From Ponticoccus alexandrii (lineage in GTDB: Bacteria > Pseudomonadota > Alphaproteobacteria > Rhodobacterales > Rhodobacteraceae), in NCBI RefSeq assembly GCF_016806125.1, contig NZ_CP047166.1, positions 620,001-684,000 on the forward strand: a DNA stretch of 64,000 bases, given 5' to 3'. Within the stretch, counting starts at the first letter, position 1. Every line of letters begins with the position of its first letter. The notes beneath the pieces were generated by a model, which was not told the DNA's origin, did not search any database, and was given only the letters and a program-made list of their open reading frames with translations. Positions 1-7,493 of this stretch are shown here, in pieces. The position numbers and the translations under genes were made by a program.

Positions 1-37
1 CGCAAACCCACCGCCCGCGCGCCGCAGCGCAGGGCGG

Positions 38-1063
38 TCACCGTTCCTTGACGTAGGGCTCGCCGCCTGCGCGGGGTGGGATCGCCTTGCCGACGAAGCC
101 TGCAAGGATCACCACGGTCAGGATGTAGGGCAGGGCGTCCATCACCTGCACCGGCACCACGAAAAGCCCGAGGTCGAGGTTCTGGTAGCGCAGCGCAACC
201 GCCTGCAACAGCCCGAACAGCAGGCAGGCCCAAAGCGCGTACCAAGGCCGCCACTTGGCGAAGATCAGCGCCGCCAGCGCGATATAGCCCCGGCCCGCCG
301 TCATTTCCCGCACAAAACCCGCCTGCAGGCCGGTGGCGAGGTAGGCGCCCGCCATGCCGCACAACACGCCGGTGATCACCAGCGAGGAATAGCGCAGGCC
401 CACGACCGAGACGCCGGCGGTGTCCACCGCCTCGGGCGCCTCGCCCACGGCGCGCAGGCGCAGCCCGTAGCGGGTGCGGAACAGCACCCACCAGGTCAGG
501 GGCACCGCCAGCAGCGCCGCATAGACGAGGATCGAGTGGCCCGAGATCAGGTCGGCATAGATCGGCCCGATGATCGGCACGCCGCGCAGGGTTTCGGCCA
601 GCGGCAGCGTGATGTTCTCGAACCGACCACCGGCCATCAGCGAGGGCGTGCGCCCCCCCTGGCTAAACCAGACCTGCGCGATCAGTACGGTAACCCCCGA
701 GGCGAGGAAGTTCAGCGCGACGCCCGAGATCAACTGGTTGCCGCGAAACGTGATAGAGGCCAGCCCGTGCAGCCCTGACAGGACCATGGAGGCGGCAATG
801 CCCGCGAACAGCCCCCAGATCACCGCCGGGAACAGGTCTTTGAGCCACGTCAGCTCGACCCCCAGAAGTACCCAGCTTTCCGCGGTCGTGACCATGGCCG
901 CGATGGCCGCCGAAAAGAAGGCGGCGATCAGCATCTTGCCTTCCAGCCCGATGTCGATGATCCCGGAGCGCTCGGAGAACAGTCCGGCGAGGCAGGCCAG
1001 CAGCAACGGCGTGGCCAACCGGATGGTGCTGTCGAGGATCTGGATGAGCGTGTTCAGGTCCAT
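38..1063 (-). CDS. ABC transporter permease, nucleoside/BMP type (second permease)
   Basis: This is an inner-membrane permease of 341 residues in the BPD_transp_2 family, the YufQ/NupQ-like partner of a nucleoside-type importer. The chain is almost entirely hydrophobic helices. The segment SERSGIIDIGLEGKM (about 30-44) is the typical N-terminal family motif. A cytoplasmic loop near 199-215 (YGLRLRAVGEAPEAVDT) is the likely ATPase-coupling helix. It starts one base after the stop of the upstream permease gene, so the two are translationally linked. Substrate is inferred from the BMP-type binding protein of the same operon; simple sugars cannot be excluded. Any downstream operon genes lie beyond the left edge. 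Confidence 0.92.
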   Translation of the reverse strand: MDLNTLIQILDSTIRLATPLLLACLAGLFSERSGIIDIGLEGKMLIAAFFSAAIAAMVTTAESWVLLGVELTWLKDLFPAVIWGLFAGIAASMVLSGLHGLASITFRGNQLISGVALNFLASGVTVLIAQVWFSQGGRTPSLMAGGRFENITLPLAETLRGVPIIGPIYADLISGHSILVYAALLAVPLTWWVLFRTRYGLRLRAVGEAPEAVDTAGVSVVGLRYSSLVITGVLCGMAGAYLATGLQAGFVREMTAGRGYIALAALIFAKWRPWYALWACLLFGLLQAVALRYQNLDLGLFVVPVQVMDALPYILTVVILAGFVGKAIPPRAGGEPYVKER

Positions 1064-1064
1064 C

Positions 1065-2159
1065 TCAGCGGGTCCCCTTGCCGAAAGCCATGAAGATGCG
1101 TTCCAGCGGCATCCGCACCATGTTGTCCAGTGCCCCGGTGAAGAGGATCACCAGCGCCTGGATGACCGTGATAAGTTCGCGCGGGATGTTGGTCCAGAGC
1201 GCCAGTTCCGCCCCGCCCTGGTAGAGGAAGCCAAACAGTAGCGCGGCGAGGAAGACGCCCACCGGGTGGCTGCGGCCCATCAGGGCCACCGCGATGCCGA
1301 TGAAGCCCGCGCCCTCGGTGGCGTTCATGACAAGGCGCTCGGCCTCGCCCATGGTGGTGTTGATCGCCATCAGCCCCGCCAGCCCGCCAGAGATCAGCAT
1401 GGCGAGGACGGTGATGCGCACCGGTGAGATGCCCGCGTAACGCGCGGCGGATTCCGAGTGGCCGAAGGCACGGATTTCATAGCCCAGCCGGGTGCGCCAG
1501 ATCAGCAGCCAGACCAGCACGCAGGCCAGAACCGCGATGAAGAAGGTGATGTTGGCCGGAGAGCCCCGGAACAGCGGGTTCCCGGCAGTGGCGAACATGT
1601 CCTGAAAGGTCGGCAGATGGGTGGCGGCGGGAAAGCTGGCGGTCGCCGGGTCCATGGCGCCCGCCGGGCGCAGGATGTTGACCAGCACGTAGTTCAGCAC
1701 CGCGGCGGCGATGAAGTTGAACATGATCGTGGTGATGACGATGTGGCTGCCGCGCCTGGCCTGCAGGTAGGCGGGGACAAAGGCCCATGCCGCGCCGAAG
1801 GCCGCCGCCGCCACGGTGGCGCCCACCAGGGCCAGTGTCCAGTGCGGCCAGGGGATGAAGAGGCAGGCCAGCGCCACGCCCAGGCCCCCGATCATCGCCT
1901 GCCCCTCGCCGCCGATGTTGAACATCCTGGCGTGGAAGGCGACCGCGACGCAGAGGCCGGTGAAGATGAAATTCGTGGTGTAGTAAAGCGTATAGCCCCA
2001 ACCCGTAGAGCGCATGAGCGCCCCGTCGATCATGAGGCTCAATGCCTCGACGGGGTTCTCTCCGATGGCGAGGATGACCAGCGCAGAGACCAGCGCCGCC
2101 AGCAGGATCGAGATCAGGGGAACGAGGACCGCGTCGGCCCATGCGGGCATTCTATCCAT
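1065..2159 (-). CDS. ABC transporter permease, nucleoside/BMP type (first permease)
   Basis: A 364-residue inner-membrane permease (BPD_transp_2, YufP/NupP-like). A first helix lies at about 10-32, and the family motif NIGGEGQAMIGG follows near 81-92. A loop with RLGYEIRAFGHSESAARYAG in the second half is the probable ATPase contact. It pairs with the permease that follows one base later. About 285 non-coding bases separate it from the ATPase gene upstream, an unusually long gap for this operon type, and that gap carries repeat elements. The substrate is likely a nucleoside, inferred from the operon. Confidence 0.92.
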   Translation of the reverse strand: MDRMPAWADAVLVPLISILLAALVSALVILAIGENPVEALSLMIDGALMRSTGWGYTLYYTTNFIFTGLCVAVAFHARMFNIGGEGQAMIGGLGVALACLFIPWPHWTLALVGATVAAAAFGAAWAFVPAYLQARRGSHIVITTIMFNFIAAAVLNYVLVNILRPAGAMDPATASFPAATHLPTFQDMFATAGNPLFRGSPANITFFIAVLACVLVWLLIWRTRLGYEIRAFGHSESAARYAGISPVRITVLAMLISGGLAGLMAINTTMGEAERLVMNATEGAGFIGIAVALMGRSHPVGVFLAALLFGFLYQGGAELALWTNIPRELITVIQALVILFTGALDNMVRMPLERIFMAFGKGTR

Positions 2160-2211
2160 GGAGGGCTCCGGGGGTCGTGAAGAGTCTGGCGGCAGCGCAG
2201 GCGGCGGGGGC

Positions 2212-2249
2212 GGATGCCTCCGGCGGGAGGATTTCGGACAGAAGAGAAG
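2212..2249 (+). repeat. Dispersed intergenic repeat, copy A
   Basis: It reads GGATGCCTCCGGCGGGAGG, then ATTTCGGACAGAAGAG. It matches the copy at 2296 closely and shares its ATTTT-GGACAGAAGAA half with copies near 24560 and 28937 and, inverted, near 14198. Confidence 0.6.
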
Positions 2250-2295
2250 TGAGTGTCATCGTGCCGGGTCTGGCCGTAGAGCGGGGGGCGCGGGT

Positions 2296-2333
2296 GGATG
2301 CCTCCGGCGGGGATATTTTGGGACAGAAGAAGC
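2296..2333 (+). repeat. Dispersed intergenic repeat, copy B
   Basis: The best-preserved copy: GGATGCCTCCGGCGGGG followed by ATATTTTGGGACAGAAGAAG. It lies 84 bases from copy A in the same orientation, between the ATPase and permease genes of one operon. Confidence 0.6.
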
Positions 2334-2443
2334 TGGGGGCGGTTTTCGTTGGGGACCGGGCGGCGCAGAGGGGGGCCGCTGGCGGGGGTGCTGCCGGACA
2401 AAAGGAGCCGGGGGCCGTGGCCGACAGGGGGCGGGATGCCGGG

Positions 2444-4045
2444 TCAGTCATGGCTTTCGGCCTCGCGGTGTTCCTGCGCCTCGAGCGAGGCGTCGACCGC
2501 TTCGATCGGGGCCTTGCCCTTGGTGTCGGTGACGCCCGCCATCAGAAGGCCCAGTTCGGTCTGGTCGGTCTCGCCGGGAAGGCGCTCGCCCATGATGTGG
2601 CCGTCGAACATGACCGCGATGCGGTCGGAGAGCGAGAGGATCTCGTCCAGTTCGACCGAGACCAGCAGGATCGCCTTGCCCTTGTCGCGCAGGCGCACGA
2701 TTTCCTGATGGATGAACTCGATGGCGCCGATATCGACGCCCCGGGTGGGCTGGCCGATCAGCAGCACGTCGGGGTCGCGCTCGATCTCGCGCGCCAGCAC
2801 GATCTTCTGCTGGTTGCCGCCCGAGAAGTTCTTGGCGGCAAGGGTCGGATCCGGGGGGCGGACGTCGTAGCGGTCCATCTTGGCCTGCGCCTCGGCCCGG
2901 ATCGCGGCGTTGTTCATCAGCGGGCCGGACTGGATCGCCGGATCGTGGTGATAGCCGAAGACGGTGTTTTCCCATGCGCTGTATTGCAGGATCAGCCCTT
3001 CGTGGTGGCGATCCTCGGGCACATGGGCGATGCCGCGCTTGCGGCGCGACTGGCCGTCCGAGCGGTGGCCGGTCAGGTCGATCTCTTCGCCGTTTACGCG
3101 CACCGTTCCCGTGGCGTCGGCATAGCCGCCCAACACGTGCAGCAGTTCCGACTGGCCATTGCCGGACACCCCCGCGATGCCCACGATCTCGCCGGCGCGG
3201 ACGTCGAGCGAGATGCCCTTGAGGCGCTCGACCCCGTGGCGGTCCACGTGGTGCAGGTTCTCGATCTCGAGGATCTTCGTGCCCGGCTGCGCGGGTTTCT
3301 TGTCGACCCGCAACAGGACCTTTCGGCCCACCATCAGCTCGGCCAGTTCCTCGGGCGAGGTCTCGGCGGTTTTGACGGTTGCTGTCATCTCGCCGCGCCG
3401 CATGACGCTGACGGTATCGGTGATCTCCATGATCTCGCGCAGCTTGTGGGTGATCAGGATGATCGTCTTGCCCTCGGCCTTCAGCCCTTCGAGGATGCGG
3501 AAGAGGTGATCCGCCTCGGCGGGGGTCAGCACGCCGGTGGGCTCGTCGAGGATCAGGATGTCCGCCTCTCGGTAGAGCGCCTTGAGGATCTCGACCCGCT
3601 GCTGGTGGCCGACCGAGAGGTTTTCGATCAGCGCGTCGGGGTCGACGTTCAGCTGATACTCCTGCGCCAGATGCTTGAGCACGCCGCGCGCCTTCGACAG
3701 CGAGGGCTTCAGCAGCCCGCCGTCCTCGGCGCCGAGGATGACGTTTTCCAGCACGGTGAAGTTCTGCACCAGCTTGAAATGCTGGAAGACCATGCCGATG
3801 CCCGCCGCGATGGCGGCCTGGCTGTCGGGGATCTCGGTGCGCTGGCCCTTGATGAAGATCTCGCCCGCGTCGGCCTTGTAGAAGCCGTAGAGGATCGACA
3901 TCAGCGTCGACTTGCCCGCGCCGTTCTCGCCGATGATGCCGTGGATGGTGCCCGGCATGACGCGGATCGCGATGTCCTTGTTGGCCTGCACGGGGCCGAA
4001 GGCCTTGGAAATGCCCTTGAGCTCGATGGCGGGAGTGTCGGTCAT
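2444..4045 (-). CDS. ABC transporter ATP-binding protein, duplicated domain, nucleoside/BMP type
   Basis: A 533-residue cytoplasmic ATPase with two tandem ABC domains, the usual size and layout for YufO/NupO-like nucleoside importers. Domain 1 has Walker A GIIGENGAGKST (37-48), signature LSVGHQQR (143-150) and Walker B LILDEPT (164-170). Domain 2 has a degenerate Walker A (GIAGVSGNGQSE), signature NFSGGNQQK and Walker B LLIGQPTRGVD. The degenerate second site is normal for the family. Start chosen at MTDTPAIEL; the reading frame stays open upstream only because it overlaps neighbouring coding sequence. It lies 26 bases after the small lipoprotein gene. Confidence 0.94.
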   Translation of the reverse strand: MTDTPAIELKGISKAFGPVQANKDIAIRVMPGTIHGIIGENGAGKSTLMSILYGFYKADAGEIFIKGQRTEIPDSQAAIAAGIGMVFQHFKLVQNFTVLENVILGAEDGGLLKPSLSKARGVLKHLAQEYQLNVDPDALIENLSVGHQQRVEILKALYREADILILDEPTGVLTPAEADHLFRILEGLKAEGKTIILITHKLREIMEITDTVSVMRRGEMTATVKTAETSPEELAELMVGRKVLLRVDKKPAQPGTKILEIENLHHVDRHGVERLKGISLDVRAGEIVGIAGVSGNGQSELLHVLGGYADATGTVRVNGEEIDLTGHRSDGQSRRKRGIAHVPEDRHHEGLILQYSAWENTVFGYHHDPAIQSGPLMNNAAIRAEAQAKMDRYDVRPPDPTLAAKNFSGGNQQKIVLAREIERDPDVLLIGQPTRGVDIGAIEFIHQEIVRLRDKGKAILLVSVELDEILSLSDRIAVMFDGHIMGERLPGETDQTELGLLMAGVTDTKGKAPIEAVDASLEAQEHREAESHD

Positions 4046-4071
4046 GGCGTCGGTCTCATGGCTGGGGCGGA

Positions 4072-4548
4072 TCAGGACGGGTTCACGATGACGGTGCCGC
4101 TGCGGGTGGGGACCGCGCAGCTGTCCTGCGTCAGCGGGGGCATGCCGCGATCCACCAGCACTGCCGGTTTCTGCGCCGCGCTGCAGGCCGGAAGGCTGAC
4201 GGGGCGATAGCCGAGGCCCGCCATGCACTGGCTGACGACGTCGCCGCGCAGCGGCGCGTTGGCGTCGTAGCTGTAGCGCTGGCCGCCATAGATCCGTCCG
4301 GGAACCGTGTGGCAGCGGACCTTGTCCCCCTTGCCGTAGCATTGCGTGCGGGGCGGCGTGCTGCGGATCGGCGTGACGCCGATCTGGGTGTTTGCTGGCA
4401 CCTTCTGAACCCCCTCCACCCGGCAGGCGGTCAGGTCCGCCGTCGACTGAGCGGCGGTGCCTCCGGCCTTGTACCAGGTCTCGACCGGGGCGCAGGCCGA
4501 CACCAGGAGCAGCGCGGCGGCGATGAGGGGCTTGCTTGTCTGGGTCAC
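4072..4548 (-). CDS. Small Cys-rich probable lipoprotein inside the transporter operon
   Basis: 158 residues starting from GTG. The N-terminus (VTQTSKPLIAAALLLVSAC) looks like a lipoprotein signal with lipobox LVSAC and modified Cys at 19. The rest is polar and has further Cys at 42, 70, 79, 108, 122 and 144, an even number that could form disulfides in the periplasm. No enzyme motif is recognised. It sits between the binding protein and the ATPase of the BMP importer, is co-oriented, and lies just after a strong stem-loop. It could be an accessory of the importer or merely carried in the operon. Confidence 0.75.
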   Translation of the reverse strand: MTQTSKPLIAAALLLVSACAPVETWYKAGGTAAQSTADLTACRVEGVQKVPANTQIGVTPIRSTPPRTQCYGKGDKVRCHTVPGRIYGGQRYSYDANAPLRGDVVSQCMAGLGYRPVSLPACSAAQKPAVLVDRGMPPLTQDSCAVPTRSGTVIVNPS

Positions 4549-4570
4549 GATCTGTCCGGGACTTCGGGGC

Positions 4571-4597
4571 GCCCCTGCCGGAGGGTCCGGCAGGGGC
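4571..4597 (-). terminator. Strong stem-loop after the binding-protein gene
   Basis: GCCCCTGCCGGA and TCCGGCAGGGGC form a perfect 12-bp stem around a 3-base loop, 22 bases after the binding-protein stop. No T-run follows on the minus strand. It therefore looks more like an mRNA-stabilising or attenuating hairpin than a full terminator. In ABC operons such hairpins often raise binding-protein levels relative to the membrane parts. Confidence 0.65.
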
Positions 4598-4619
4598 CAT
4601 GTGCGGGATCCTTGGCGGA

Positions 4620-5624
4620 TCAGAACTGCAGGGCCGGGCAGCTGTCGTTGGCGTAATAGCTGACCACTTCGATCTCGCCGTCGATGATCTTCTGCTTGGC
4701 CTCTTCCGCTGCGGCGGCCATCTCTTCGGTGATCAGGGACTCGTTGTTCTCGTCCACCGCGTAGCCGACGCCCTCTTCGGCAAGACCAAGGGTGACGGTC
4801 TTGCCGGTCTCCAGCCCTTCGCCCGCCGACATGGCGTCGTAGACCGCGACATCGACGCGCTTGAGCATCGAGGTCAGGACAGAGCCCGGGTGCAGGTGGT
4901 TCTGGTTGCTGTCCACGCCGATCGAGTAGATGCCCTCGTCCGCGGCTGTCTGCAGAACGCCCACCCCGGTGCCGCCCGCTGCGGCGTAGATCACGTCCGC
5001 GCCCTGGCTGATCTGCGCCTTGGCCAGTTCCGAGCCCTTCACCGGGTCGTTCCAGGCGGCGGGCGTCGTGCCGGTCATGTTGGCGACGATCTTGATGTCG
5101 GGGTTCACCGCCTTGGCGCCCTGCGCGAAGCCGCAGCCGAAGTGGCGGATCAGCGGGATGTCCATGCCGCCGATGAAGCCGACGGTGCCGCTTTCCGAGG
5201 CCATCGCCGCCAGCATCCCCACCAGGTAGGAGCCCTGATGCTCCTGGAAGGTGGTGATCAGCACGTTCTCCGGCACCTCGGGCAGGAAGCCGTCGACGTT
5301 GACGAATTTGGTATCCGGGTAATCCGCGGCGACCTTGCCCATGATGTCGGCAATGGCGAAGCCGGTTGTGACGACCGGGTTGAAGCCCGCCTCGGCAAAG
5401 CGGCGCAGGGCCTGCTCGCGCTGGGCTTCGGACTGGATCTCGATGTCGCGGTAGCTGCCGCCGGTTTCGTCGGCCCAACGCTGCGCGCCGTTGTAGGCGG
5501 CCTCGTTGAAGGACTTGTCGAACTTGCCGCCAAGGTCGTAGATCAGCGCCGGGTCGGCCAGCGCGGCCCCGGCCGAAAGGGCCAGCGCGGCGCAGGTGCC
5601 GAGGGTCTTCTGCATGAAGGTCAT
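4620..5624 (-). CDS. BMP-family substrate-binding protein of ABC importer
   Basis: A 334-residue periplasmic binding protein of the Bmp/PnrA (basic membrane protein) family, which binds nucleosides in characterised members. Residues 1-23 are a signal peptide with cleavage after ALA, before DPALIYDLGGKFDKSFNE, the family's N-terminal signature. GTTPAAWNDPVKG in the middle is also typical. Start at MTFMQKT is supported by GGGAG six bases upstream; a second Met three residues on is possible. It is first gene of the importer operon and is followed by a strong hairpin. Ligand cannot be fixed from sequence. Confidence 0.92.
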   Translation of the reverse strand: MTFMQKTLGTCAALALSAGAALADPALIYDLGGKFDKSFNEAAYNGAQRWADETGGSYRDIEIQSEAQREQALRRFAEAGFNPVVTTGFAIADIMGKVAADYPDTKFVNVDGFLPEVPENVLITTFQEHQGSYLVGMLAAMASESGTVGFIGGMDIPLIRHFGCGFAQGAKAVNPDIKIVANMTGTTPAAWNDPVKGSELAKAQISQGADVIYAAAGGTGVGVLQTAADEGIYSIGVDSNQNHLHPGSVLTSMLKRVDVAVYDAMSAGEGLETGKTVTLGLAEEGVGYAVDENNESLITEEMAAAAEEAKQKIIDGEIEVVSYYANDSCPALQF

Positions 5625-5667
5625 GGAATGCTCCCAGTTGCATGTGCGGACAGAAGACCTGCCCGTC

Positions 5668-5687
5668 TGATTGTGACAGGCCAATCA
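5668..5687. promoter_or_regulatory. Inverted repeat upstream of the BMP operon, possible operator
   Basis: TGATTG, eight bases, then CAATCA form a small dyad 44 bases upstream of the binding-protein start. Its position suits an operator for the importer operon. No regulator gene is adjacent, so the assignment rests on symmetry and position only. Confidence 0.3.
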
Positions 5688-5740
5688 AAGCCGCAGGGGC
5701 CGGGACGGGTCAACCGGTTTTTGCAGGCGCAGCAGCGACG

Positions 5741-6154
5741 TCAGGGAAGCGGACGGTCCATCAGGACGGCGTCGTCGGGGGGCTGGTCCGGGCGCCGGTA
5801 GTAGCCCCGGCGCAGGCCGATCTCGCGGTATCCCTGGCGGCTGTAGAAGGCGCGCGCAGGGGTGTTCGCGGCGGCAACCTCCAGCAGGACCCGGGTGACG
5901 TCCCGGGCGGCGGCCTCTTCGTGGAAGCCTGTGAGCGCGGCGGTGGCGGCGCCCTGCCGCTGGTGGTCCGGATCGACGGCCAGCGCGAGGATTTCGGCCT
6001 CGCCCGCCACCACGAGGCCCAGCACGAAGGCGTGCTCGGTCGCGGTCAGCAGCGCATGGGGGCGGGCGAGCGTCTCGGCGAAGGCCTGCGTGCTCCACGG
6101 CGCCATGTGGCGGTAGGCGCGGGCCGAGAGCGCGGCGAGGGCCTCAGGCGTCAT
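5741..6154 (-). CDS. rimI: Ribosomal-protein-alanine N-acetyltransferase (GNAT)
   Basis: A 137-residue GNAT acetyltransferase, RimI-like. It has the acetyl-CoA binding motif at 66-72 (RQGAATA, after VDPDHQ) and the typical C-terminal LEVAAANTPARAFYSRQGY (91-109). RimI acetylates the N-terminus of ribosomal protein S18 in characterised cases. It overlaps the tsaB gene by 11 bases, and tsaB-rimI pairing is widespread in bacteria, which supports the name. Another GNAT substrate cannot be ruled out. Confidence 0.88.
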   Translation of the reverse strand: MTPEALAALSARAYRHMAPWSTQAFAETLARPHALLTATEHAFVLGLVVAGEAEILALAVDPDHQRQGAATAALTGFHEEAAARDVTRVLLEVAAANTPARAFYSRQGYREIGLRRGYYRRPDQPPDDAVLMDRPLP

Positions 6155-6728
6155 CGGCGTCGAGGATCACCGGCGGCGGGTCGCTGGCCGGGGCGGCGTC
6201 GGCGGGTTTGACGTAAAGCGGCGCGGGGCGCGGGCCGGGCGCCTTGGCGGCGGCAACCCGGGCGATGCCGATTGCGATGCTGTCGGGGTCCGGCGTCAGA
6301 AGCGGGCCGTCCTGCATCAGGTCCGACAGTTCGTCGGTTGAGGCGAGATAGGGCACCCGCGTCCGAGGATCGCGCAGGTAGGCCTGACCGCGAGGCGCGG
6401 GGACGGCAGGCACGCCAAGGCGGTCGGCTGTGGTCTCGATGGCTTCGAAGGCATCGACACCCACGGCGGGCACCTTCAGGGCCAGCGCCAGCCCGCGCGC
6501 CGCGCTGACGGCGATCCGGATGCCGGTGAAGTTGCCGGGCCCGATGCCGACGCCGATGCGGCTCAGGTCGCCCCAACTGGCGCCCGCTTTGGCCAGAAGC
6601 TCTTCGAGCAGCGGCATCAGGCGGTCCGCCTGACCCGTCTTCATGGGTTCGACACGGGTGAAGAGACGGTCGCCGTCCTGAAGGGCGGCGGCGCAATGCG
6701 GACCGGATGTGTCGAAGGCGAGGATCAT
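6144..6728 (-). CDS. tsaB: tRNA N6-threonylcarbamoyladenosine (t6A) synthesis protein TsaB
   Basis: A 194-residue ASKHA-fold protein, partner of TsaD in the complex that places threonylcarbamoyl on A37 of ANN-decoding tRNAs. The N-terminus MILAFDTSGPHCAAAL is the nucleotide-fold start, and GIGPGNFTGIR (61-71) is the TsaB hallmark, here with Asn where GPGSFTG is more common. It is slightly shorter than the enterobacterial protein in its C-terminal part. It is translated just ahead of rimI with an 11-base overlap. tsaD is not in the window. Confidence 0.93.
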   Translation of the reverse strand: MILAFDTSGPHCAAALQDGDRLFTRVEPMKTGQADRLMPLLEELLAKAGASWGDLSRIGVGIGPGNFTGIRIAVSAARGLALALKVPAVGVDAFEAIETTADRLGVPAVPAPRGQAYLRDPRTRVPYLASTDELSDLMQDGPLLTPDPDSIAIGIARVAAAKAPGPRPAPLYVKPADAAPASDPPPVILDADDA

Positions 6729-6770
6729 GCCGGGCTTATGCCCCGGGCACGCGTCCTGTGCAACGCGGGG

Positions 6771-6837
6771 AAGCCGGTTGGAACCGGCTTCGAAGCGCCG
6801 TCGACGGCGCTTTGGAAAGGCCCTTCGAAGGGCCTTT
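6771..6837. repeat. Array of three back-to-back perfect palindromes
   Basis: Three inverted repeats follow one another between nfu and tsaB: AAGCCGGTT-GG-AACCGGCTT (6771-6790), AAGCGCCGTC-GACGGCGCTT (6793-6812) and AAAGGCCCTTC-GAAGGGCCTTT (6816-6837). Together they fill the gap after the nfu stop. They could act as a terminator or an mRNA 3' end for nfu. A related hairpin lies at 28863. Confidence 0.7.
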
Positions 6838-6842
6838 CGCGC

Positions 6843-7406
6843 TCAGACCGCGACCGGGCGCACCTCGGAGACCTCGGGGATGTAGTGGCGCAGCAGGTTC
6901 TCGATGCCCATCTTCAGCGTCAGCGTCGAAGAGGGGCAGCCCGCGCAGGCGCCCTGCATGTGCAGGTAGACCACGCCCCGGTCGAAGCCGTGGAAGGTGA
7001 TGTCGCCGCCATCCTGGGCCACCGCCGGGCGCACACGCGTGTCCAGCAGTTCCTTGATCTGGTTGACGATTTCTCCATCCTCGCCGTCGTGCTGGGCATG
7101 GCCGCCCGACTGGTCGGCACCATCCGCCATGACCGGCGCGCCGGACTGGAAGTGCTCCATGATCGCGCCGAGGATCGCCGGTTTCAGGTGATCCCAGTCG
7201 GCGCTGTCGTCCTTGGTCACGGTCACGAAATCGGTGCCGAAGAACACGCCGGTCACACCCTCGACCGCAAACAGCCGCTGAGCCAGCGGCGACTTCTCTC
7301 CGGCCTCGGCGGTCGGGAAATCGGCGGTTCCCATCTCCAGCACGGTCTGGCCGGGCAGGAACTTCAGCGTCGCGGGGTTCGGAGTGGATTCGGTCTGAAT
7401 GAACAT
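6843..7406 (-). CDS. Nfu-type iron-sulfur cluster carrier protein
   Basis: A 187-residue NifU-family scaffold/carrier that passes Fe-S clusters to apo-proteins. An Nfu_N domain starts at MFIQTESTPNPATLKFLPG. The C-terminal NifU domain (about 112-182) has the cluster-binding CAGC at 154-157 in the context HMQGACAGCPSSTLTLK. A His/Asp-rich linker (about 93-111) joins them. Start at MFIQTES is the family start; the frame is open 17 codons further up but without support. A sigma70-like promoter lies just upstream. The gene appears monocistronic and is followed by the palindrome array. Confidence 0.93.
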   Translation of the reverse strand: MFIQTESTPNPATLKFLPGQTVLEMGTADFPTAEAGEKSPLAQRLFAVEGVTGVFFGTDFVTVTKDDSADWDHLKPAILGAIMEHFQSGAPVMADGADQSGGHAQHDGEDGEIVNQIKELLDTRVRPAVAQDGGDITFHGFDRGVVYLHMQGACAGCPSSTLTLKMGIENLLRHYIPEVSEVRPVAV

Positions 7407-7436
7407 CGGTTCTGCACCTTTTCTGGCCTGACCTCC

Positions 7437-7465
7437 TATATGCGCTTCCACGCCCAAGCCGTCAA
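7437..7465 (-). promoter_or_regulatory. Predicted sigma70 promoter of the nfu gene
   Basis: On the minus strand TTGACG (7465-7460) and CATATA (7442-7437) are spaced 17 bases apart, about 30 bases upstream of the nfu start codon. This fits a housekeeping promoter with a short leader. Confidence 0.55.
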
Positions 7466-7493
7466 GGATTGGAACCGTTCTAAACTGCGCGCG

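Larger units (their letters stand above)
2160..2443. other. Gap inside the BMP transporter operon, holds dispersed repeats
   Basis: This non-coding stretch separates the ATPase gene from the permease genes. It holds two clear copies and one degenerate copy (about 2381-2410) of a short intergenic repeat, each built around GGATGCCTCCGGCGGG followed by ATTTT-GGACAGAAGA. No protein with a ribosome binding site is supported. Confidence 0.6.

Noticed and set aside
2141-4210. A 689-codon plus-strand frame opposite the BMP ATPase
   Set aside because: Antisense shadow of a gene with clear Walker motifs; its sequence is low-complexity Asp/Val/Leu/Arg and it has no start signal.
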